Notes: generated from the sequence alone by a model not told the origin. A DNA stretch of 17,725 nt from Verrucomicrobiota bacterium (GCA_009908535.1 JAAAOD010000147.1:1-17725), one strand, 5' to 3'. Counted from the stretch's first letter, positions 7,847-17,228 are shown. Made by a program: numbers and translations.

Positions 7847-8746
7847 CTACTGCGCCTCGGGACGAATGCTTCGCTTTCGTGACGTCAGTCCTTCAAGAAT
7901 CCGGCGCAGCCGAATGCGTATCCGGTATCCCCGACGCAGGCGGGCCTGATGCGCCTCGTTCTTCCGCGCGTATTCGGAAAACAGATCCGGTGTTTCCCTG
8001 TTGATGCGCGCAAGGGCTTCCTCGAACTTCGACCGGTAATGCTGATATAGACGGCAATCGAGGTCGTTTTTTTCGCGAAGACGCCTATGCAGGCTTTCAA
8101 CTTTCCCGGTCTCCGGGCGGGATTTCTTCGCCCGATTGAAGGTGAGGTAATACGGATTGCGGAACCGCAGGGTCCGGCTGAGCAGGCAGACGGATTCAAG
8201 GAAATACTCCTGGATGCCGACAAAAAGAAAATCCCTCTCGATGTTGGCCTTTGCTGCTTCGAGCAGAGCCTCGTCGCATTCTCCGTAGGGAACACGACTG
8301 AGGAAAAGATCCTCCTTGTCGCCGGCAATCTGACGGGTCATGCCGTTGTCGAGTTCGTGCAATTGGGTCTTGAACAGAAACTCTTCGAGGCTGCGATCCC
8401 GCGCGATGGCATGGTAGAATGATCCCGGTGTCGTCCTGGAAAAATAATACAGGGAAACAAGCCTGCTCGCAGGTTCGCGGAGGAACGTTATGTAGGAACT
8501 CCCGAAAGGGTAATGGCGGTGAACTCCGTACCCGAAATGACCCATGAACAACCGGTCGCTTTTCTGGAGTCGCCGCACAGCCTCCGCCATGGGCAGGCCC
8601 TCACCGGAATTCCCCGAGATGAAATCCCACAGGCGGGGCAGGGGCGCCCGCCCGAGGTTTTTCCGTAAAAGTTCCTGCAGGGTCATCCCCGCCGTTTTTT
8701 GAATGTGCAGGAAGAAAACGAGTTCGCGGGCATAAGCGTCTTTCAT
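7847..8746 (-). CDS. PAPS-dependent sulfotransferase (Sulfotransfer_2-like)
   Basis: This 299-residue protein is probably a carbohydrate sulfotransferase that moves sulfate from PAPS to a glycan hydroxyl. The N-terminus carries the 5'-phosphosulfate-binding motif, F-F-L-H-I-Q-K-T-A-G-M-T-L (about 11-23), and a 3'-phosphate-binding motif is at about 86-101 (I-T-F-L-R-E-P-A-S-R-L-V-S-L-Y-Y), with the Arg and Ser expected for nucleotide contact. The region L-Y-Q-H-Y-R-S-K-F-E-E-A-L (about 233-245) resembles the C-terminal helix of this family. The tail (about 264-299) is very Arg-rich. No signal peptide or membrane anchor is evident, so it is presumably cytosolic, possibly acting on lipid-linked or nascent polysaccharide. 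It is a singleton facing nuoN and diverging from the pan operon. The acceptor cannot be inferred. Confidence 0.85.
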   Translation of the reverse strand: MKDAYARELVFFLHIQKTAGMTLQELLRKNLGRAPLPRLWDFISGNSGEGLPMAEAVRRLQKSDRLFMGHFGYGVHRHYPFGSSYITFLREPASRLVSLYYFSRTTPGSFYHAIARDRSLEEFLFKTQLHELDNGMTRQIAGDKEDLFLSRVPYGECDEALLEAAKANIERDFLFVGIQEYFLESVCLLSRTLRFRNPYYLTFNRAKKSRPETGKVESLHRRLREKNDLDCRLYQHYRSKFEEALARINRETPDLFSEYARKNEAHQARLRRGYRIRIRLRRILEGLTSRKRSIRPEAQ

Positions 8747-8978
8747 CGGGAATCAGACGAGAAGTCCTAAGGTTTGTTTACACGCGGGGAGAACCGCGCT
8801 GTCAAATGGATTGAAGCCGCTGCATTGTACGCCTGCGACTGTTCAGCGGGCCCGATTCGGCCTCCGATCGGCTTCGGGCTTGCCACGGGTCGCGGAACAT
8901 TGTTGGTTTATTGGTTGCACAGACCGGATAGCGGCTGTGACGAACCCATAAAAAAACCAGAAGAGGAGGACTTGATCG
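8747..8978 (+). promoter_or_regulatory. upstream region of the pan operon with adjacent inverted repeats
   Basis: This intergenic stretch between the divergent sulfotransferase and the pan operon must hold the pan promoter, but I find no good -35/-10 pair for the plus strand. The best weak candidate is TTGGTT (8903-8908), a 17-bp spacer, then GGATAG (8926-8931). Two perfect 6-bp inverted repeats abut each other: CCGCTG 8817-8822 with CAGCGG 8844-8849, and GCCCGA 8850-8855 with TCGGGC 8874-8879. They could form two stacked hairpins in a leader RNA or be operator sites. In GC-rich DNA such short arms also arise by chance. The panB frame happens to be open upstream to 8774, but that part does not look like PanB. 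Confidence 0.3.
8777..8805 (-). promoter_or_regulatory. sigma70-like promoter for the sulfotransferase gene
   Basis: Read on the minus strand, a perfect TTGACA (8805-8800) is followed after exactly 17 bp by TGTAAA (8782-8777), four of six matches to TATAAT. Transcription would start about 24 nt before the ATG at 8746. The 17-bp spacer itself contains CGCGG/CCGCG arms around a 6-nt centre (8783-8798), which could be an operator. No Shine-Dalgarno at a normal distance follows. The call is by motif only. Confidence 0.5.
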
Positions 8979-9044
8979 ATGCGACAGGTACCGACGACAG
9001 AAAAACAACTCTTTGCCCCCAACCTGAAGGGAGGTGGCCAATGA
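8979..9044 (+). CDS. possible 21-residue leader peptide overlapping panB
   Basis: This short ORF starts at ATG 8979, 9 nt after a perfect AGGAGG (8964-8969), the best Shine-Dalgarno in the pan region. It encodes 21 residues beginning MRQVPTTEKQ and ending K-G-G-G-Q. Its TGA (9042-9044) overlaps the panB ATG (9041-9043) as ATGA. Its last codons, AAG-GGA-GGT-GGC, are the panB Shine-Dalgarno itself, so ribosomes translating it would run over and could expose or occupy that site. It contains no run of one amino acid of the classical attenuator kind. The function, if any, would be translational coupling or leader control. Chance cannot be excluded, because only the signals and the geometry support it. 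Confidence 0.45.
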   Translation: MRQVPTTEKQLFAPNLKGGGQ

Positions 9045-9853
9045 AACGCGCGACGGATTTCTCCCGCTTCAAGGCGGAGAACAATCCCATCACGATGGCG
9101 ACCTGCTATGACGCATGGAGTGCGCGGATCCTGGCGGAATCCCCTGTGGACGCGGTCCTGGTCGGGGACAGCGTGGCCATGGTGGCGCACGGGTATCCCT
9201 CCACGGTCCACGCCACGACGGAAATGATGGCCACACATACGGCAGCCGTCCGCCGCGGGCTGGGGGAACGGTTCCTTGTCACGGACATCCCGTTTCCCGA
9301 ACACCGCAAAGGGGTTCTTCCGGCGATGGAATCGGTGGACCGGATCGCGAAGGCGGGGGCCGATGCGGTGAAAATCGAGGGCGCGCGCGGCCATCTGGAA
9401 ACCGTGGCGCATATCGTGGAGAGCGGTATGCCGGTCATGGGCCATCTTGGCCTGACGCCGCAATCGGTGAACCAGTTCGGCGGGTACCGGGTACAGGCCC
9501 GGCGGCAGGAGGAGGCGGAACGGTTACTCGAGGACGCGCGCCTGCTCCAGGACGCGGGGATCTTCGCTCTTGTCCTTGAATGCATTCCGGCGGAACTGGC
9601 CGCGGAAGTGACAGCGCATCTGCGTATCCCGACGATCGGAATCGGATCCGGCGTGCACTGCAGCGGGCAGATCCTCGTCCTGCAGGACCTGCTTGGCATG
9701 AACCTCGGCTTTCGCCCAAAATTCCTGCGCTGCTTCGCGGAAGGAGCGGACATGATGAAGGAGGGACTGCGGCGCTACGACGAGGAAGTGAAGGCGGGAA
9801 ATTATCCGTCCGCCGAGGAGAGCTTTTCCCATGGAAAAACTGTGCGACATTGA
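9041..9853 (+). CDS. panB: 3-methyl-2-oxobutanoate hydroxymethyltransferase (PanB)
   Basis: This 270-residue cytosolic TIM-barrel enzyme converts alpha-ketoisovalerate plus methylene-tetrahydrofolate to ketopantoate, the first committed step of pantothenate synthesis. The catalytic and metal-binding pattern is present: D43 in V-L-V-G-D-S-V-A-M, D82 in V-T-D-I-P-F, K111 and E113 in V-K-I-E-G-A, and E180 in L-V-L-E-C-I-P. G-H-L-G-L-T-P-Q-S-V-N and I-G-I-G-S-G are also seen. The length fits the family. The ATG at 9041 is chosen over upstream in-frame starts because GGAGGTG (9030-9036) lies just before it and the protein begins at the usual N-terminus. Its 3' end overlaps panC by 23 nt. Confidence 0.96.
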   Translation: MKRATDFSRFKAENNPITMATCYDAWSARILAESPVDAVLVGDSVAMVAHGYPSTVHATTEMMATHTAAVRRGLGERFLVTDIPFPEHRKGVLPAMESVDRIAKAGADAVKIEGARGHLETVAHIVESGMPVMGHLGLTPQSVNQFGGYRVQARRQEEAERLLEDARLLQDAGIFALVLECIPAELAAEVTAHLRIPTIGIGSGVHCSGQILVLQDLLGMNLGFRPKFLRCFAEGADMMKEGLRRYDEEVKAGNYPSAEESFSHGKTVRH

Positions 9854-10616
9854 CGGCCTCCGCCATTGGCGCCGACGGCAGGCCCGACGCACGGTCGGGT
9901 TCGTTCCCACGATGGGGGCCCTGCACGACGGGCATCTGCACCTCCTCGATCGCGCGCGCGAGGAATGCGAGGTCGTGCTGGCGAGCCTCTTCGTCAACCC
10001 CGCCCAGTTCAATGATCCGGAGGATTGCGCCTCGTACCCGACGCCGCTGGAGGACGACCTCGCCCTCTGCGAGAAACACAAGGTCGGGGCGGTTTTCCTG
10101 CCGGAAGAGAAGACGATTTACCCGGACGGCTACCGTTTCCGTGTCGTGGAAAATGACGACAGCCACCGACTCGAGGGGGAGTTCCGGCCCGGACACTTCG
10201 ACGGCGTCCTCACGGTCGTGATGAAACTGCTGCAACTGGCGCAGGCCGACCGGGCCTATTTCGGGGAGAAGGACTGGCAGCAGCTGCGCCTCGTCACCGG
10301 CATGGCGGCGGCTTTTTTCCTTCCCACGGAGATCGTGCCGGTGCCGACGGTACGGGAGGAGGACGGCCTCGCCCTGAGCAGCCGCAACCGCCGCCTCAGC
10401 GCGGAGGGACGTCAAAAGGCGCCCCGATTCCCGCGCATCCTGCGCGAGGCGGAAAGCGCGGAGGCCGCGCGGACCGGGTTGGCGGCGGCGGGCTTTACGG
10501 TCGAATACGTGGAGGACCGGGAGGGGCGTCGCCTCGGCGCGGTGCAGCTTGAAGGCGTGCGCCTGATTGACAATCTTCCCTTGGCCGAAACGGCGGCCGC
10601 GAAGGAGGCTTCGTGA
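9831..10616 (+). CDS. panC: pantothenate synthetase (PanC)
   Basis: This 261-residue cytosolic ligase joins pantoate and beta-alanine using ATP through a pantoyl-adenylate. Motifs in order: the HIGH-like P-T-M-G-A-L-H-D-G-H (26-35), F-V-N-P-A-Q-F (54-60), E-F-R-P-G-H-F-D-G-V (about 117-126), F-G-E-K-D-W-Q-Q-L (144-152, with the ATP-contacting Lys147), and V-R-E-E-D-G-L-A-L-S-S-R-N (174-186, the KMSKS-type loop). It is slightly shorter than the usual 280 or so residues because the C-terminal lid domain is trimmed, but all active-site motifs are intact. The start lies inside panB, with GAGGAG about 10 nt upstream. The stop overlaps the coaX start (TGATG), implying coupled translation. Confidence 0.95.
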   Translation: MEKLCDIDGLRHWRRRQARRTVGFVPTMGALHDGHLHLLDRAREECEVVLASLFVNPAQFNDPEDCASYPTPLEDDLALCEKHKVGAVFLPEEKTIYPDGYRFRVVENDDSHRLEGEFRPGHFDGVLTVVMKLLQLAQADRAYFGEKDWQQLRLVTGMAAAFFLPTEIVPVPTVREEDGLALSSRNRRLSAEGRQKAPRFPRILREAESAEAARTGLAAAGFTVEYVEDREGRRLGAVQLEGVRLIDNLPLAETAAAKEAS

Positions 10617-11386
10617 TGTACCTCTGCTTCGACGTCGGCAACACGGACATCTACGGCGGCGTCTGTCGGGACGGCGAATCGGTTCTGGAATTCCGCGTCG
10701 GCCAGCACCGTCATCCCAGCGGGGACGAACTGGGGGTCTTCCTTCTGCAGATCCTGAAGGCCCGGGGCGTCGACCCGCAGGACCTGACCGCTGTCGCGGT
10801 GGCCTCGGTCGTTCCCGACAGCAACCGGCCCATCGAAAGGGCCTGTCGCGAATACCTTGGCAGGGAGCCGCTTTTCCTGCGGGCGGGGGTGCGCACCGGT
10901 CTGAAGATCCGCACGAAGAATCCCGCCGAGGTCGGGGCTGACCGCATCGCCAACGCGATGGCGGCGATGCACCGTTTTCCCGGGCGGGACCGCATCGTCG
11001 TCGACATGGGGACGGCCACCACTTTCTGCGCCATCGACCGCGAGGACGCCTACCTCGGCGGTATCATCGCCGCCGGTCTCGGGCTTTCCATGGAAGCGCT
11101 CGCCCGCAACACCGCGAAACTGCCGTACGTCGATCTCAACCAACCGGAGCGCCTCCTCGGTAAAACGACCACCGAGAGCATGCAAAGCGGCCTCTACCTC
11201 GCCCATCTCGGTCTGCTGAGAGAAGCGGTCCGCGGCCTGTGCGAGGAAGCCTTTGCCGGGCGCGAACCCGTCGTCATCGGCACCGGCGGGCATGCGCGCC
11301 TTTTTCAAAATGCCGGCGTTTTCACGGAATATGTGCCCGGTCTCGTTCTCTATGGTCTGTGTCAGGCCGTGGAACTCAATGCCTGA
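10616..11386 (+). CDS. coaX: type III pantothenate kinase (CoaX)
   Basis: This 256-residue ASKHA-fold kinase phosphorylates pantothenate to 4'-phosphopantothenate, the first step of CoA synthesis. Characteristic motifs: D6-x-G-N-T (phosphate 1 loop), V-A-S-V-V-P at about 62-67, N-P-A-E-V-G-A-D-R-I-A-N-A (102-114, catalytic-type Asp109), D130-M-G-T-A-T-T-F, and G-G-I-I-A-A-G-L-G-L-S-M-E-A-L-A. Type III kinases are not inhibited by CoA and often need a monovalent cation. ATG 10616 is preferred over the adjacent in-frame GTG at 10613 because AAGGAGG (10602-10608) is then 7 nt away. The start overlaps the panC stop. Its place inside the pan cluster ties vitamin synthesis directly to its activation. 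Confidence 0.94.
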   Translation: MYLCFDVGNTDIYGGVCRDGESVLEFRVGQHRHPSGDELGVFLLQILKARGVDPQDLTAVAVASVVPDSNRPIERACREYLGREPLFLRAGVRTGLKIRTKNPAEVGADRIANAMAAMHRFPGRDRIVVDMGTATTFCAIDREDAYLGGIIAAGLGLSMEALARNTAKLPYVDLNQPERLLGKTTTESMQSGLYLAHLGLLREAVRGLCEEAFAGREPVVIGTGGHARLFQNAGVFTEYVPGLVLYGLCQAVELNA

Positions 11387-11413
11387 ACCTTTGTCACCCC
11401 TCGTGAGCTTGTC

Positions 11414-11770
11414 ATGAAACGCACCTTGCTGAAATCGAAGATCCACCGCGCCACCGTAACGGACGCGAATCTCAATTACACCGGATCCATTTCCCTCGGC
11501 CCGGAATTCCTCGAGGCCGCCGACCTCCTGCCCTTCGAGCAGGTGGATATCTACAACTGTACCAACGGGGAACGCTTCCACACCTACGTCATTCTCGGGC
11601 AGCCGGGCGATATCTGCCTCAACGGCGCGGCGGCCCGGCTCGTGCAGCCGGGGGACTCCGTCATCATCGCCAGCTACGCCGAGTACGACGCCCCGGAATG
11701 GCCGGCGCACCAGCCGCTGATCGTCTTTGTTGACGAAAAAAACCGGATCCTGAAGGAACCGCCGGAGTGA
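11414..11770 (+). CDS. panD: aspartate 1-decarboxylase (PanD), pyruvoyl-type proenzyme
   Basis: This 118-residue proenzyme decarboxylates L-aspartate to beta-alanine, the second substrate of PanC. The N-terminal segment K-I-H-R-A-T-V-T-D-A-N-L-N-Y-T-G-S-I (9-26) carries the self-cleavage site Gly24-Ser25, which yields the pyruvoyl group on the alpha chain. Y22 and T-N-G-E-R-F are also family-typical, and N-G-A-A-A-R at about 70-75 is the conserved loop. The length is normal. It lies 27 nt after coaX with only a weak ribosome site (GTGAG) and is the last gene of the operon. Its stop codon overlaps the left arm of an inverted repeat. No regulator of the PanZ type is visible here. Confidence 0.96.
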   Translation: MKRTLLKSKIHRATVTDANLNYTGSISLGPEFLEAADLLPFEQVDIYNCTNGERFHTYVILGQPGDICLNGAAARLVQPGDSVIIASYAEYDAPEWPAHQPLIVFVDEKNRILKEPPE

Positions 11771-11832
11771 TGGTGGGGTTTCCTTCTTCGGGCACAGCTG
11801 ACTAGCGGTCACTCCGCCTGCTGCCCACCATC
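11769..11832 (+). repeat. 9-bp inverted repeat after panD (hairpin or operator)
   Basis: GATGGTGGG (11769-11777, starting inside the panD stop codon) is exactly complementary to CCCACCATC (11824-11832). Between the arms lie shorter complementary pieces: CAGC with GCTG, GCGG with CCGC around TCACT, and an alternative GGGCA 11790-11794 with TGCCC 11822-11826. A branched RNA structure at the end of the pan transcript is therefore possible. No T-run follows, so it is not a classical intrinsic terminator. It could equally be a DNA operator just upstream of the next promoter. Confidence 0.4.
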
Positions 11833-11840
11833 GACGGGAA

Positions 11841-11869
11841 TTGACCTCCCCGCCCTGAAACTGTATTCA
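11841..11869 (+). promoter_or_regulatory. sigma70-like promoter immediately before the hypothetical gene
   Basis: TTGACC (11841-11846) is followed after exactly 17 bp by TATTCA (11864-11869). The -10 ends only 10 nt before the ATG at 11880, so transcription would begin about 3-5 nt upstream of the start codon. The mRNA would be leaderless or nearly so. This agrees with the absence of a Shine-Dalgarno before that gene. It separates the gene transcriptionally from panD. Confidence 0.5.
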
Positions 11870-11879
11870 AGAAGCTATC

Positions 11880-12656
11880 ATGAGCGGCGTTGGGAAACTC
11901 TACAAATCCCTGTGTTCCCTGCTGGGGATCCTCGGCATGGGGGCGGTTTACCCCATCGGTGAAGAGGCCGCTTCAATCGAAGGACCCGATCCCGGACCCA
12001 AGGGAAGTGAAACCTACCAGCCACCGCAATTAAAGCGACCGGTATCGTTGCTCGTGCCCATTGGAATCCGTCATTTGAGCCATGCCTGGGAATCCGCGAT
12101 TCTGCGCATCCGGATCGGGCCGGAGGGCAGGGTCGCGGACTGGATCCCGCTGTACCTCCCTCACCGGAAACTCCTTCCGGCGGTCGGGCGCGCCCTCGAG
12201 GGCGCGGAATTCACTCCTCCCATGGTGGCGGGCGAACCGTCGATGGTGGATGTCTCCGCCACCCTGCCGCTGTGGAACGTCGGCCAGTTCGAGGTCCTTT
12301 CCGTCAGCGTTTCCGAAGACCTGGAAAGCCGCATGGCCTCGCTGACCCTGCCCGCGAACCATCTGGTCCTGAGTATGCCAGGGGAGCTGGATGAGCCCCT
12401 TGCCATCATCGAACGGGGAAAGGTTTATTCCGCCGTAGATGAGGACGGGAATGAACTGTCCTGGCGGGTGACGATGGAATTCTACGTCGATCCGGAAGGG
12501 AAAGTGCGCATGCCGCGTCCCGTGGAGGCTGTCGACCCGCTCATCGCCGAGGTCGCCATGCGGACGGTGCGGGGCTTCCGGTTTACCGCGCCGGAAACGA
12601 ACGGGCGTCCGACGGTGGTGAAGGCGCAGATGGAGCTGGTGGCGGACAAGGAATAG
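11880..12656 (+). CDS. hypothetical protein with two TonB-C-like repeats
   Basis: I do not recognise this 258-residue protein as a named family. The N-terminus has lysines and then a hydrophobic stretch (about 11-25, L-C-S-L-L-G-I-L-G-M-G-A-V), suggesting a weak signal peptide or membrane anchor. A Pro-rich linker follows at 34-55. Two segments look like copies of one another and of the TonB C-terminal fold: about 70-130 (I-L-R-I-R-I-G-P-E-G-R-V then a helix and E-F-T-P-P-M-V-A-G-E-P) and about 194-253 (V-T-M-E-F-Y-V-D-P-E-G-K-V-R then a helix and F-R-F-T-A-P-E-T-N-G-R-P). No full-length membrane-spanning TonB or ExbBD partner is nearby. A periplasmic role is inference. It is convergent with nrdA, with 22 nt between the stops. 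Confidence 0.7.
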   Translation: MSGVGKLYKSLCSLLGILGMGAVYPIGEEAASIEGPDPGPKGSETYQPPQLKRPVSLLVPIGIRHLSHAWESAILRIRIGPEGRVADWIPLYLPHRKLLPAVGRALEGAEFTPPMVAGEPSMVDVSATLPLWNVGQFEVLSVSVSEDLESRMASLTLPANHLVLSMPGELDEPLAIIERGKVYSAVDEDGNELSWRVTMEFYVDPEGKVRMPRPVEAVDPLIAEVAMRTVRGFRFTAPETNGRPTVVKAQMELVADKE

Positions 12657-12671
12657 CCGGCTTTCGCCCGG
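12657..12671. terminator. weak hairpin between convergent stops
   Basis: The 22-nt gap between the hypothetical gene and nrdA contains CCGG-CTTTCGC-CCGG. On the minus strand it reads as a short stem with a bulge closed by a GAAA tetraloop. No T-run follows on either strand. It may help end transcription in both directions, but support is weak. Confidence 0.25.
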
Positions 12672-12678
12672 AAAACAC

Positions 12679-15933
<3,255 letters not shown>

Positions 15934-15988
15934 TTTTCAGGATCGGGCGGAGGGTGGAGTGCAGAGGACGGTACGGTTTTCGGGGGAC

Positions 15989-16019
15989 AAAAAAAGGCGC
16001 GGGAGCGGGGCCCCGCGCC
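15989..16019 (-). terminator. strong intrinsic terminator between nrdB and nrdA
   Basis: On the minus strand GGCGCGGG and CCCGCGCC form a perfect 8-bp GC stem (+ coordinates 16012-16019 and 15996-16003) with an 8-nt loop, followed directly by seven T residues (15995-15989). It lies 29 nt after the nrdB stop and 55 nt before the nrdA start. The pattern is that of a strong Rho-independent terminator, or an attenuator if partly read through. Confidence 0.85.
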
Positions 16020-16048
16020 GGAAAGGAAAGCAGACGGCGGGGCCGGGA

Positions 16049-17140
16049 TCAGAGCTCGTCGTCGTCGACCGACTCGAGGGCGCTGGCCTTCTGGTACTCG
16101 GTGACGCGGCCCTCGAAGAAGTTCTGCTCCTTCTGGATGTCCATCATCTCGGCGAGCCAGGGGAGCGGATTCTGGATACCGGGATGCAGCGGGGGCAGCC
16201 CGACACTTTCGAGCCGGCGGTCGGCGATGTAGTCGATGTAGCGCGTGAATTCGTCCGCGCTGAGACCGAGGGCGTTGACCGGCAGGCAGTCCGCGATAAA
16301 GGCCTTCTCGAGCTGCACCGCCTCCTTCATGAGGTCGATCAGCTCGGCGCGGAATTCCTCCGTCCAGATGTCGGGATTCTCCTCCACGAGGTCCATGAGG
16401 AGATGCTTGAAGAGGGAGATGTGGTTGGACTCGTCGCGGAGGGTGTAGCGGAACATCTGGCCGATACCGGGAAACTTGTTTTGCCGGTAGAGGCTGAGGA
16501 CCATGCCGAAGAGCCCGTAGAATTGGGTTCCCTCCATGCACTGGCCGAAAAGGAACATGTTCTTGGCCAGCTCCTGCTTGTTGCGTGTTTCGGTCAGGTC
16601 GAGATCGCGCCGTAGCTCGCGGCTGTTGTTCACGACAAGGCTGTTCTTGGCCTTGATGGTGGGGACGTCCTCGAACATGGCCTCGCACTCGTGCGGATTC
16701 AGCCCGAGGGAGCTGATCATGTAGACGAGGCTGTCGGCATGGATGTTTTCCTCGTGCGCGTGGCGGCCGAGGACCAGCTTCAGTTCCGGCGCCGTGACGA
16801 CTTCCCGGGTGACGTGGAGAATGTTGTCGCCGACAATGCCTTCGGCCGCACTGAAATAGCCGATCGCCATCTTGATGATCCAGCGGTCAATTTCGCTGAT
16901 GGCGCTTCCGGTGTCCCGCCACTGCTCGACATCCTTCTGCATGGGGATGTCCTCCGGTTCCCAGTGGTTCGCCTTCATCGTCTTGTAAAGCTCGTAGGCC
17001 CACTGGTACTTCAGCGGCAGAATGTTGAAAAACATCGTCTCGCGGCCATTGATGACGCGCTTGGCGGCGAAGGCTTCCTCGGCCTTGCGCTTGTCGAGTT
17101 CGAAGGTCTTGTTCCCGATGGTGACGGTCGTGGTTTCCAT
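16049..17140 (-). CDS. nrdB: ribonucleoside-diphosphate reductase beta subunit, chlamydia-type (class Ic-like R2)
   Basis: This 363-residue R2 subunit houses the dimetal site that generates the radical for NrdA. Six metal ligands are visible: Glu100 (F-S-A-A-E-G-I-V-G-D-N), Glu131 and His134 (E-N-I-H), Glu203 (C-M-E-G-T-Q-F-Y), and Glu237 and His240 (R-D-E-S-N-H). The ligand spacings (31 and 34 residues) equal those of E. coli R2. The radical-Tyr position, four after His134, is Leu138, and the first ligand is Glu, not Asp. Both features are those of the chlamydial group. Trp60, Tyr232 and Tyr349 fit the electron-relay residues. ATG 17140 is preferred to in-frame starts up to 17260 because AAGGAA lies upstream and the extension overlaps the promoter region. 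It is transcribed ahead of nrdA. Confidence 0.96.
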   Translation of the reverse strand: METTTVTIGNKTFELDKRKAEEAFAAKRVINGRETMFFNILPLKYQWAYELYKTMKANHWEPEDIPMQKDVEQWRDTGSAISEIDRWIIKMAIGYFSAAEGIVGDNILHVTREVVTAPELKLVLGRHAHEENIHADSLVYMISSLGLNPHECEAMFEDVPTIKAKNSLVVNNSRELRRDLDLTETRNKQELAKNMFLFGQCMEGTQFYGLFGMVLSLYRQNKFPGIGQMFRYTLRDESNHISLFKHLLMDLVEENPDIWTEEFRAELIDLMKEAVQLEKAFIADCLPVNALGLSADEFTRYIDYIADRRLESVGLPPLHPGIQNPLPWLAEMMDIQKEQNFFEGRVTEYQKASALESVDDDEL

Positions 17141-17228
17141 GGATGATTGGTTCCTTTTGCAGGCGGGTGTCCGGCGGACCCGGTGAATGCTGAATTGAAT
17201 GAAAAAATATCCGTTTTGCGGATGATAT

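Noticed and set aside
8774..9040. In-frame N-terminal extension of panB
   Set aside because: The added residues do not resemble PanB, and the strong Shine-Dalgarno GGAGGTG directly precedes ATG 9041. The region more likely holds promoter, leader structures and the short leader ORF.
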